A stretch of 39,115 bases of DNA, from the NCBI GenBank assembly GCA_947624575.1, contig CANQKY010000010.1, positions 1 to 39,115 of the forward strand, read 5' to 3'. The DNA is from an uncultured Clostridia bacterium (GTDB lineage: Bacteria > Bacillota > Clostridia > Oscillospirales > Ruminococcaceae). Each line of letters starts with the position of its first letter. The stretch's first letter is position 1. The notes under the pieces are model-generated. The model had not been told where the DNA came from, ran no database searches, and worked only from the letters and a program-made list of their open reading frames with translations. The position numbers were made by a program, and so were the translations under genes. Below, one piece after another: positions 15,997 through 23,012 of the stretch.

Positions 15997-16279
15997 TGAT
16001 ACGTTCTCCTTTTGCTTTTATCAGATATTGCCTAAATCAACAGCTTTTTTTACAGATTCCACGGTTGCCGTACAGTGCTTTCAGCGCAAACGACAAGGCG
16101 CTGACGATCAAATATCATATCCGTCTATGGATATGATACCATAAACAAAAAAGATTTCCAAGAGTGAAAAAGTGCACGCCAGACAGCCGCCGTCTGCGAC
16201 AATTTTGGGGATATTGACCGGCACGATTGTTTTGGCAAATAGTTCTTACGCTAAGACTGCGGTCTTTCGTCCGCATCGG
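15997..16279. other. Intergenic region with two inverted repeats
   Basis: No credible gene. Contains a perfect 10-bp inverted repeat at 16113-16122/16129-16138 (loop GTCTAT) and a 6-bp one at 16081-16086/16099-16104. Neither is followed by a T run on either strand. They lie upstream of the SWIM gene and downstream of the 353-aa gene and could be operator or transcript-end structures. Confidence 0.5.
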
Positions 16280-17341
16280 TCAGCAAGGGAGTGCGCAGAC
16301 AGCGTCTTTCAAATCCCGCAAGTGTTTTTTGAAAATGGAACGGTCGTATCCGATGCGGAATTTTGCCCCGGTTGTTCTGCACAGGCGCACATAATCTTCT
16401 GCCAGCACACCGGGCAGATTGAGGCATTCAAAGACCGCCTTATAATATTCGGGCAAGAAGGTTTCCGCTCGAAAGGTCTCGTAAAACAGCGGCAGCGTCA
16501 CCGCATCGGAAACGGTTTTCGCGTCCAGCTCCGCGAGTTTTTCCAAGTCCTGCGGTTCCACGATGGGTGCCAGCATCTGCATGACGTAGCCGGTATTCAG
16601 ATCGACGGAATCAAAATGTCGGTCAAGCGGTACGTCCTCCGCTAAACAGCGGCGAAACACATCGGCAGGCGTGCTGCAAGTCAACAGTTTTTCATACGAG
16701 ATCGGCGGAAGAAAACAGCCGCAGCGCCGAATGGTTCCTGCCACGTCTTTCAAAATGTCTTGCTGTTCTTCCTCAGCAGCCGCCAAAAAGAAATCGGCGG
16801 AAAATTCACGGAACCGGCTGCTTGTTTTGAGCGCCTTGTTGACCCAATAGGAAAATCCTCCCCGTTCTGTTTCCGGCGTATGATTGCGGCTGAACCAGCT
16901 TGCTTCCCAATAGCCGTAAAAATCGGAACTTGCATCAGAGAGGCGGCTGATCGGCGTCGTGCTGAGACGAAGGGTCGCCGCCGACCTTCCTCCGTGGGCA
17001 CGATGGTAGGTCACCCCTGTAATTTCATGGATTGCAAGATCCCAGCCTCCGTCGTTCCTTTCTGTAAAGCACGCGCACTGCGCCGAACAGGCGCCTTTTT
17101 GGCGCTTTTTAGGGAAACGCTGCGTCAGTTCGGGCAATTTTACTTCCTTGTCGGCGAAACTTTCTCCGAGCAGATTGCAGATTTCGGTAATCTCCTTTTC
17201 ATTTTCCAAAAAATAAAAGTACACTTCCTGCGGGCGATCGCTTTTTTGGGCGTTTCGCCTTTTTCTTTTGCCCAGAGTCAGCGAATCCTGTGCCAACCCA
17301 AAATGCTTTTCCAGCAGTTCTTTTACAACCGTATGTGTCAT
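16280..17341 (-). CDS. Hypothetical protein, 353 aa
   Basis: Not recognised. ATG 17341 has GAAAGGA six bases upstream; two in-frame ATGs further out lack an RBS. The N-terminal ~90 residues are charged and basic (KRKRRNAQKS) and include a probable small alpha/beta segment (EVYFYFLENEKEITEICNLL). A Cys pair (CSAQCACF) occurs near 90, and a WDLAIHEITGVTYHRAHGG segment near 105. The C-terminal half is helical, with no membrane segment and no catalytic motif I can name. It has its own promoter. It diverges from the phosphatase gene and marks the left end of the accessory region. Confidence 0.65.
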   Translation of the reverse strand: MTHTVVKELLEKHFGLAQDSLTLGKRKRRNAQKSDRPQEVYFYFLENEKEITEICNLLGESFADKEVKLPELTQRFPKKRQKGACSAQCACFTERNDGGWDLAIHEITGVTYHRAHGGRSAATLRLSTTPISRLSDASSDFYGYWEASWFSRNHTPETERGGFSYWVNKALKTSSRFREFSADFFLAAAEEEQQDILKDVAGTIRRCGCFLPPISYEKLLTCSTPADVFRRCLAEDVPLDRHFDSVDLNTGYVMQMLAPIVEPQDLEKLAELDAKTVSDAVTLPLFYETFRAETFLPEYYKAVFECLNLPGVLAEDYVRLCRTTGAKFRIGYDRSIFKKHLRDLKDAVCALPC

Positions 17342-17399
17342 TTTTATTCCTTTCTGCATCAAATCTTTTCACATCGACCTGCTGAACCTACGATAGCAA

Positions 17400-17428
17400 A
17401 TCTTATGTACCAAAAACGACCCGTTCAA
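17400..17428 (-). promoter_or_regulatory. Promoter of the 353-aa gene
   Basis: Leftward: TTGAAC (17428-17423), 17-base spacer, TAAGAT (17405-17400), about 60 bases before the ATG. Confidence 0.5.
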
Positions 17429-17500
17429 TGTGGTATTTTTATAACAGAGCGGCGGAATAAGACAAAATTCGCAGTTTTGCCGTATGGAAGGAGCATCTCA

Positions 17501-18181
17501 TTGATTTACGCCATTTCGGATTTACACGGTTGCTATGAAAAATATCAAAAACTGCTCGATATCCTCCCACTCGGCGACGCAGATACGCTGTATGTATTGG
17601 GCGACGTGATCGACCGCGGCAACGGCGGGATCGACATTCTGCTTGATATGATGTCACGCGCTAACGTAAAGCCGCTGATTGGAAACCATGAGTCGCTCGC
17701 ACTCGGGGTGATGAAGCGGATCGCCGCCGGTCTTTTAGATGCGGAATTGATTGGTAAAACCAAAGCCGGAAAGTTGTGGCTGCTGTCGGACGGCGAACCC
17801 ACCGTGCAGGCGTTTTGTGCGCTCACGCAGGACAGGCAGCAGGCTGTCATCGATTACATCGAATCCTTTGACATTTACGACGAGCTTACGATGAACGGCC
17901 GCCGGTTTCACCTGTCCCATACCCTGCCGGATTATGATCCAAAGCCGATTCACGACGTCAGCTTTTTAGAGTTTCTTTACGGGGAGCCGGATTATACGAA
18001 AGTCTACGGAGAGGACACGCTGTTTGTTACCGGCCACACACCGACAAGGTTGATCGACCCTGCGTATGCCGGGCGAATCCTGCAAAAGAACAACCATATT
18101 GCTATCGACTGCGGCGCGGTTTTCGGCTATCCGCTGGGGTGTGTCTGCCTGGATACGCTGGAAGAAATTTATATCGAGTAG
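17501..18181 (+). CDS. PPP-family metallophosphoesterase (Ser/Thr phosphatase-like)
   Basis: 226 aa starting at TTG 17501, seven bases after GGAAGGAG; the frame is open upstream but only this start fits the fold. All metal-binding blocks of the calcineurin-like fold are present: ISDLHGCY at 5-12, VLGDVIDRGNGG near 35-46, IGNHES near 65 and TGHTPT near 171. GDVIDRG and the GNHE block are typical of PPP phosphatases and of bacterial ApaH/PrpE-like enzymes. It probably dephosphorylates a phosphoprotein or a dinucleoside polyphosphate. The 343-aa gene starts nine bases after its stop, so they are probably co-transcribed. Confidence 0.88.
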   Translation: MIYAISDLHGCYEKYQKLLDILPLGDADTLYVLGDVIDRGNGGIDILLDMMSRANVKPLIGNHESLALGVMKRIAAGLLDAELIGKTKAGKLWLLSDGEPTVQAFCALTQDRQQAVIDYIESFDIYDELTMNGRRFHLSHTLPDYDPKPIHDVSFLEFLYGEPDYTKVYGEDTLFVTGHTPTRLIDPAYAGRILQKNNHIAIDCGAVFGYPLGCVCLDTLEEIYIE

Positions 18182-18190
18182 GTGATTTTT

Positions 18191-19222
18191 ATGAACGCTT
18201 TGCCCTTTGTCAATTCCAAGGATATCCGCGCACATTTAGAGAAAATCGGTTATACATTTTCGCCGACAGAAATGGCGTGGCTGATTTTTCAAAGCCGGAA
18301 TCACACGCTTGCCGAAAAGCACGCCGCGTGGCGTGAGCTTGCCGAAGAATATCCCGACGTCGTTTTTGACGCCAAATATCCCGAGTACGTCGATGCGCCG
18401 CCTGAGAGTCTTTCAGATTATCTGCGGCTTTATATCGACACGGAGGAGAAGCTCCTTCTGGAGTTTTCAAAAAACAACGGGAGCTTTGTCTATTGCGTCG
18501 AGCCCTTGGACGAGGATTTTATCTTGGGAGGCAATGCAAATGAAGTATTCATGCGGGCATTTTCCGATTATGAAACCTGCATCGAGGCGTTGAAAGAATG
18601 GTATCAAAAAGCCTTGGCACAGTATGAAGAAGTGACCGACCGCGCGAAATACAAAATTTACTGCCGATCGATCAACAACGCCCCTGTGCGCCTTTCCTCT
18701 GTGATTGTGCGAGGCGACGGCGAGGTTCTTTCTCTTATCGACCCGGAGGGCTGGAACGAAACGGAAGACTTTTCTCCGTATCACCGGTTTGATTTTATGT
18801 GGTTTTCCTTTCCCGTTCCCTTTCATAAGGGAGATATCCTCTGGAATCCGGCACGCGGGGGAAGCGGCTTTTGCCGAGGACCGCTTGTGATGTACGATAT
18901 TACGCCCGAACATTACGTGCGCACAGGGCGGATCGGCTGCGACGACACCGACATGAACGTGTGGGGATATTTCCAAAACGAGGACGGAACGATCTATAGA
19001 GAAGTAACCTCAAACTATATGGATTTTGAATATTATCCGCCCGAAAAACTCACCGACAAGCGGCGCATTTTGATTGCGCTTTCAAACCTTGTCAAAGAGA
19101 AAATCGACGTCGAACTGTTCTCGGCGGCCTATCTTCATATTTTAGCCGAGGAAGCCGCCAAGGCAACAAAGCCACAGACATTCACCGAATTGGGGGGAGC
19201 GACAAAAATAAAAAAGGTTTGA
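18191..19222 (+). CDS. Hypothetical protein, 343 aa
   Basis: Not recognised. ATG 18191 preceded by AGGTGA and only nine bases behind the phosphatase gene. Soluble, acidic and rich in aromatic residues, with no signal peptide or membrane segment. Visible landmarks are LEKIGYTFSPTEMAWLIFQS at the N-terminus, a WREL helix, a long helical stretch at ~120-160 (YETCIEALKEWYQKALAQYE) and a WFSFPVPFHKGDILWNP segment near 210-226. A GYFQNEDGTIYRE segment lies near 265. The repeated beta-type patterns suggest a compact alpha/beta domain. Co-transcription with a phosphatase suggests a partner or substrate relationship (inference). Confidence 0.7.
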   Translation: MNALPFVNSKDIRAHLEKIGYTFSPTEMAWLIFQSRNHTLAEKHAAWRELAEEYPDVVFDAKYPEYVDAPPESLSDYLRLYIDTEEKLLLEFSKNNGSFVYCVEPLDEDFILGGNANEVFMRAFSDYETCIEALKEWYQKALAQYEEVTDRAKYKIYCRSINNAPVRLSSVIVRGDGEVLSLIDPEGWNETEDFSPYHRFDFMWFSFPVPFHKGDILWNPARGGSGFCRGPLVMYDITPEHYVRTGRIGCDDTDMNVWGYFQNEDGTIYREVTSNYMDFEYYPPEKLTDKRRILIALSNLVKEKIDVELFSAAYLHILAEEAAKATKPQTFTELGGATKIKKV

Positions 19223-19274
19223 GAAAAGTGACAGAATGCGCTACAATAAAATTAGGAAAGGAAAGTTGGTTTCG

Positions 19275-19661
19275 ATGACAAATCGAGAGTTTGAAGAACA
19301 AGTAAAAATTCAACAAGAAGCACTTCGTCGAGAGAGTAAGAGGAAAGCTAAGAAAGCTGCTGACTTTGCACTATTTGCCGGTGCACTCAGCGGGAATAAG
19401 CAGATTTCGGATTTATGTAAATCCATTATTCAAGGAAGGGTATATGTATATACTGCTCTGCTGGCGATGCTGGTAGGAATGATTGTTGGTGGTTTGTGGC
19501 ATCTTCCTATCCTGTTTACCATTCCATGTATTGCAGTATGTGTATGGGTTCATCAAATGGCTAAAGGTACAGGAGTGTGGTTTCTTGCTGTCATACTTGA
19601 TGTTGCTGTTTTTGCATTCTGGGCACTCATGAGGTTTGGCGTTATGCCATGCTGTTGGTAG
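19275..19661 (+). CDS. Small membrane protein, unknown function
   Basis: 128 aa. ATG 19275 follows AGGAAAG; the in-frame extension to 19236 lacks an RBS. Residues ~1-45 are a charged helix (EEQVKIQQEALRRESKRKAKKAA), followed by two or three hydrophobic segments (VYTALLAMLVGMIVGGLW, ILFTIPCIAVCVWV, VWFLAVILDVAVFAFWALM). Codon use is more AT-rich than the flanking genes, a sign of separate origin. No family recognised. Confidence 0.55.
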   Translation: MTNREFEEQVKIQQEALRRESKRKAKKAADFALFAGALSGNKQISDLCKSIIQGRVYVYTALLAMLVGMIVGGLWHLPILFTIPCIAVCVWVHQMAKGTGVWFLAVILDVAVFAFWALMRFGVMPCCW

Positions 19662-19671
19662 TAAAAGAAGC

Positions 19672-19764
19672 ATGAAATGGTGTACGAACTGTAAGTGGCG
19701 TTATGAAGAATGCTCAGGCATCAGGGGGTTGGAAGAAGGGCATGATCCGGCAAGGCTCCCATAA
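19672..19764 (+). CDS. Possible 30-aa Cys-rich peptide
   Basis: Short frame MKWCTNCKWRYEEC followed by a Gly/Glu/Pro-rich tail, ending at TAA 19762-19764. It has a CxxC pair plus a third Cys, reminiscent of a half zinc knuckle. A weak AAAAGAAG precedes the ATG, and the frame starts eleven bases after the previous stop. Its length is close to chance, but the composition is unusual. An unrelated low-quality frame (TTG near 19818) follows and is not called. Confidence 0.3.
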   Translation: MKWCTNCKWRYEECSGIRGLEEGHDPARLP

Positions 19765-19896
19765 AGGAGGGCGATAAGTAAAAAACGAATAGGAGGGTTC
19801 CTACCGGCGGGACTTGAAAAGCAAGATTCGAGCTAAAAATGCAAATGCGGCGAACGATTTGCCGGCCATTGCCAATTTGATGATAAGGAGGAAAAA

Positions 19897-20667
19897 ATGA
19901 TGGAATTTGAAATTGAAAACGGAATCTTAAAAAAATATGAGCCTGAGTCGGCTTGCGTTACCGTGCCGGACGGTGTGGTCGAGATCGGCGATAGGGTATT
20001 TTCAGGCTGCGATTCCCTTAAATCGGTCGTTCTGCCGGAAGGCGTTCAAAAAATCGGCGCCGAAGCCTTCCTTTGGTGTGGGAATCTGACCGATGTCATT
20101 TTGCCTGACGGTCTTAAAAAGATTGGTAAGAATGCTTTTGATTCATGTTATAAGCTGCAGTCAATCACAATTCCGAACGGCGTGACAGAGATCGGAGAGG
20201 AAACCTTCCGCTGTTGTAAGAATCTGACCGATGTCGCCTTGCCAAATAATCTCCGAAAAATCGGCAGGGAAGCTTTTCAAAGCTGTGAAAGTCTGTCTTC
20301 GATCACGATACCGGACGGTGTGACCGAAATAGGAGAAAATGCCTTCGAAAATTGCACAGGACTGACCAACGTCACATTGCCAAACAGCCTTCGAAAGATC
20401 GGCGACGTAGCTTTTTCTTATTGTGAAGAGTTGCGGTCAATCACGATCCCGGACGGCGTGACCGAGATCGGAGAGATAACCTTCGCTGCGTGTACGAGCC
20501 TGACCGACGTCACCTTGCCTGCCAGCCTGAAAAAGATGGGCGATGACGTATTCAGCTATGATCCGCTTGACTATGAAAACAATATGCCGGTGACAATCCA
20601 CGCGCCGAAAGGGTCGTTTGCGGAACAGTACGCAAAGGAAAACGGATTTGCCTTTTGTGAAATGTAA
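19897..20667 (+). CDS. BspA-like leucine-rich repeat protein (LRR_5), cytosolic
   Basis: 256 aa (or 255 from the second ATG at 19900), RBS AAGGAGG. After a ~20-residue leader (EFEIENGILKKYEPESACVT) come about nine 23-residue LRR_5 repeats of the Treponema/BspA type with the core ITIPDGVTEIGxxAFxxC. The cap contains VTIHAPKGSFAEQYAKENGF, the usual end of BspA domains. Unlike most BspA proteins it has no signal peptide, membrane anchor or cell-wall domain, so it should stay in the cytoplasm and act in protein-protein recognition. The next gene is a longer paralogue. Confidence 0.9.
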   Translation: MMEFEIENGILKKYEPESACVTVPDGVVEIGDRVFSGCDSLKSVVLPEGVQKIGAEAFLWCGNLTDVILPDGLKKIGKNAFDSCYKLQSITIPNGVTEIGEETFRCCKNLTDVALPNNLRKIGREAFQSCESLSSITIPDGVTEIGENAFENCTGLTNVTLPNSLRKIGDVAFSYCEELRSITIPDGVTEIGEITFAACTSLTDVTLPASLKKMGDDVFSYDPLDYENNMPVTIHAPKGSFAEQYAKENGFAFCEM

Positions 20668-20673
20668 GGCAAA

Positions 20674-20708
20674 AGCATAGCAGTGTCATTGTCAGATGCG
20701 GCTATGCT
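20674..20708 (+). terminator. Hairpin between the two LRR genes
   Basis: 8-bp inverted repeat AGCATAGC/GCTATGCT (20674-20681, 20701-20708). No T run follows, so it is more likely a processing or partial-termination structure than an intrinsic terminator. Confidence 0.3.
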
Positions 20709-20735
20709 GCAATAAAAAAACAGGAGGACATCATC

Positions 20736-21839
20736 ATGAAATCTGAAATTGAAAACGGAATCTTAAAAAAATATGAGTCTGAGGCAGCCTGCGTTACCCT
20801 GCCGGACGGTGTGATCGAGATCGGCGATAGGATATTTTCAGGCTGCGATTCCCTCGAGTCGGTCGTTCTGCCGCAGGGCGTTCAGAAAATCGGTGTTGGA
20901 GCCTTTCTCTGGTGTGTGAATCTGACCGACATCGCCCTGCCAAACGGTCTTAAAGAGATCGGTGCGAGCGCTTTTGATTCATGTTATAAGCTGCAGTCAA
21001 TCACAATCCCTGACAGTGTGATCGAGATCGGCGATAGGGCATTTTTATGCTGCAATTCCCTCAAGTCGGTCGTTCTGCCGCAGGGCGTTCAAGAAATCGG
21101 CGACCAAGCCTTTATCCAATGTGAGAATCTGACCGAAGTCACCTTACCGGACAGTCTCCGAAAGATCGGTGCGAACGCTTTTGCTGACTGTGAAAAGCTG
21201 TCGTCTATCACGATCCCGGACAGCGTGACCGAAATCGAAGAGGGAGCCTTTGAAAATTGCACAGGTCTGGCTGATATCACCTTGCCGAACGGTCTCCGAA
21301 AGATCGGCGATGCGGCTTTTGCGAAATGTGAAATGCTGCGGTCGATTACAATCCCTGACGGTGTAACCGAAATCGGAAAGCGCGTTTTCGATAGCTGCAC
21401 AAATCTGACCGACGTCACGCTGCCAAACAGGCTTCGAAAGATTGGCGAATCAACTTTTATTGATTGTCAAAAGCTGTCGTCGATTACGATCCCGGACAGC
21501 GTGACCGAGATCGGAAAGGACGCCTTCCGCCTGTGTGGAAATCTGACTAACATCACCTTGCCAAGCGGTCTTAAAAAAATCGGTGCAAGCGTTTTTGAAT
21601 GCTGTGAAAAACTGTCGACGATCACAATACCGGACGGCGTGACTGCGATTGGAAAGAAAGCTTTCTTCGGGTGCGCAAGTCTGACCGACGTCACCCTGCC
21701 GGACAGCCTGAAAAAGATCGGCAACGATGCATTTCTAAATATGAACTTTGGCACTCTTCCGGTGACAATCCACGCGCCGAAAGGCTCCTATGCGGAACAG
21801 TACGCAGAAGAAAACGGGTTCGCTTACCGGGAAAATTAA
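20736..21839 (+). CDS. BspA-like leucine-rich repeat protein (LRR_5), longer paralogue
   Basis: 367 aa, RBS GGAGG before ATG 20736. The first ~45 residues are nearly identical to those of the preceding protein (IENGILKKYE...VTLPDGVIEIGDRIFSGC), followed by about fourteen 23-residue LRR_5 repeats and the same C-terminal cap (VTIHAPKGSYAEQYAEENGF). The repeats alternate between TLPxxLRKIGxxAFxxC and ITIPDxVTEIGxxAF units, i.e. a 46-residue double repeat. It also lacks any export signal. The pair arose by duplication with a different number of repeats. Confidence 0.92.
   Translation: MKSEIENGILKKYESEAACVTLPDGVIEIGDRIFSGCDSLESVVLPQGVQKIGVGAFLWCVNLTDIALPNGLKEIGASAFDSCYKLQSITIPDSVIEIGDRAFLCCNSLKSVVLPQGVQEIGDQAFIQCENLTEVTLPDSLRKIGANAFADCEKLSSITIPDSVTEIEEGAFENCTGLADITLPNGLRKIGDAAFAKCEMLRSITIPDGVTEIGKRVFDSCTNLTDVTLPNRLRKIGESTFIDCQKLSSITIPDSVTEIGKDAFRLCGNLTNITLPSGLKKIGASVFECCEKLSTITIPDGVTAIGKKAFFGCASLTDVTLPDSLKKIGNDAFLNMNFGTLPVTIHAPKGSYAEQYAEENGFAYREN
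20736..21839 (+). repeat. In-frame ~69-bp tandem repeats (138-bp double unit)
   Basis: The LRR coding sequence is built from ~69-bp units, with related units also in the gene at 19897-20667. Motifs such as ATCACGATCCCGGAC and GACCGACGTCAC recur at 69- or 138-base spacing. Such arrays can expand or contract by recombination without breaking the frame. Confidence 0.75.
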
Positions 21840-21962
21840 CGCCGTTTAACCGGTTTGGTAAAAATGCGCCAAAGAGAAAAGTACAACCAAGACGAGGCGG
21901 AGGCGACCGCCCGAACCAAAGGCGTGAAGGCGGTCATTTACTGCCGGAAAGGAGAGCTTGCA

Positions 21963-22946
21963 ATGGACAGCTTTGAACCGAAAAAGTTGGCGTTGCTGCG
22001 CATTTGGCAGATCCTCTGGGAACACAGCGACTATAAACACCCCCTGACGCAGGAGGAGATCGCGCAGCATCTGCAAAAGGATTACGGCATTTCCATTGAA
22101 CGGAAGGCGATCAGCCGCAATTTGTCCCTTTTGAAGGAGGCGGGCGCCGAGATTGAATCCTCGCGTGCCGGCAGTTATCTCGTTTATCGGGATTTTGAAG
22201 ATGCCGAGCTTCATCTGCTGATTGACGGCATACTCTGCAGCCGCCACATCACTGCCAGGCATTCGGCAGATCTCATCGAGCGGCTCTGCGGGCTTTCAAA
22301 CAAGTATTTCCGTTCCCACGTCAAAAATATTTATTCGGTCGGGGACTGGAGCAAAACCGAAAATCCGGCACTGTTTTACAACATTGAAATGATCGACACG
22401 GCAATCGAGCAAAAATGCCGCATCGGTTATGATTACAACAAAATCGGAATCGACAAAATGCTGCACAAATCCTCCTATCAGGTGGTGACGCCCTACCGTA
22501 TGCTGCTGCACAACCAGCGGTATTATCTGATGGCGTACAGCGAATATTGGGGAAACATGGTGTTTCACCGGCTGGACCGCATCACCAATATGCGGCTGAC
22601 CGAGGAAAAGGCCACTCCGCTGTCCGCAGTTCCCGGATACGAAAACGGTCTGGATTATAAAAAGCTTGCCACCTCGATGCCGTATATGTATTCCGACAAG
22701 CCGGTGCGGATCACCTTTCTTGCAGACGCAGGAATTGTCGATCAGATCGTGGACTGGTTCGGCGATGGCGTTCGGTTTGCAAAATGCCCGAACGACAGTA
22801 AAATCGAGGCGACCGTCACCGCAAGCCCCAATGCCATGAAGCATTGGGCAATGCAGTATATCGATCATGTGGAGATCAAGTCGCCCGAATCGTTGCGGAA
22901 AGTCATAAAACAGTCGCTGGAAAATGGATTCAAAAAATATAACTAA
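21963..22946 (+). CDS. WYL-domain transcriptional regulator
   Basis: 327 aa from ATG 21963 (GGAAAGGAGAGC upstream). An N-terminal winged-helix domain occupies residues ~8-65 (LLRIWQILWEH, TQEEIAQHLQKDYG, RKAISRNLSLLKEAG). A WYL ligand-binding domain lies at ~145-235, with YQVVTPYRMLLHNQRYYLMAY and MVFHRLDRITNMRL, and a C-terminal WCX-type domain (VRITFLADAGIVDQIVDWFG) follows. Regulators of this architecture (e.g. BrxR and CapW) stand upstream of phage-defence operons and repress them until a nucleic-acid signal is sensed. Here it directly precedes two DUF262 genes in the same direction. Confidence 0.92.
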   Translation: MDSFEPKKLALLRIWQILWEHSDYKHPLTQEEIAQHLQKDYGISIERKAISRNLSLLKEAGAEIESSRAGSYLVYRDFEDAELHLLIDGILCSRHITARHSADLIERLCGLSNKYFRSHVKNIYSVGDWSKTENPALFYNIEMIDTAIEQKCRIGYDYNKIGIDKMLHKSSYQVVTPYRMLLHNQRYYLMAYSEYWGNMVFHRLDRITNMRLTEEKATPLSAVPGYENGLDYKKLATSMPYMYSDKPVRITFLADAGIVDQIVDWFGDGVRFAKCPNDSKIEATVTASPNAMKHWAMQYIDHVEIKSPESLRKVIKQSLENGFKKYN

Positions 22947-22963
22947 GGATTTCCTCTTGAATT

Positions 22964-22974
22964 TGCACAGTGCA
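22964..22974 (+). promoter_or_regulatory. Palindrome before the DUF262 operon, possible operator
   Basis: TGCAC-A-GTGCA palindrome in the 66-base gap between the WYL gene and the first DUF262 gene. A possible WYL binding site by position only; no clear -10/-35 pair could be assigned next to it. Confidence 0.3.
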
Positions 22975-23012
22975 GCGCATGTATGAGACGTTAAATAAGG
23001 AGTTTGTAAACA

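Noticed and set aside
19818..19899. TTG-started 28-codon frame before the first LRR gene
   Set aside because: It overlaps the LRR RBS, has a poorly placed RBS of its own and is too short to distinguish from chance.
19897..21839. Regular ~69-base repeats resembling a repeat array
   Set aside because: Not CRISPR: repeats are coding, degenerate, contiguous and in frame with LRR_5 units, without unique spacers.
21855..21962. N-terminal extension of the WYL regulator
   Set aside because: Residues before ATG 21963 are hydrophilic and not part of the winged-helix fold, and the strong RBS supports the internal start.
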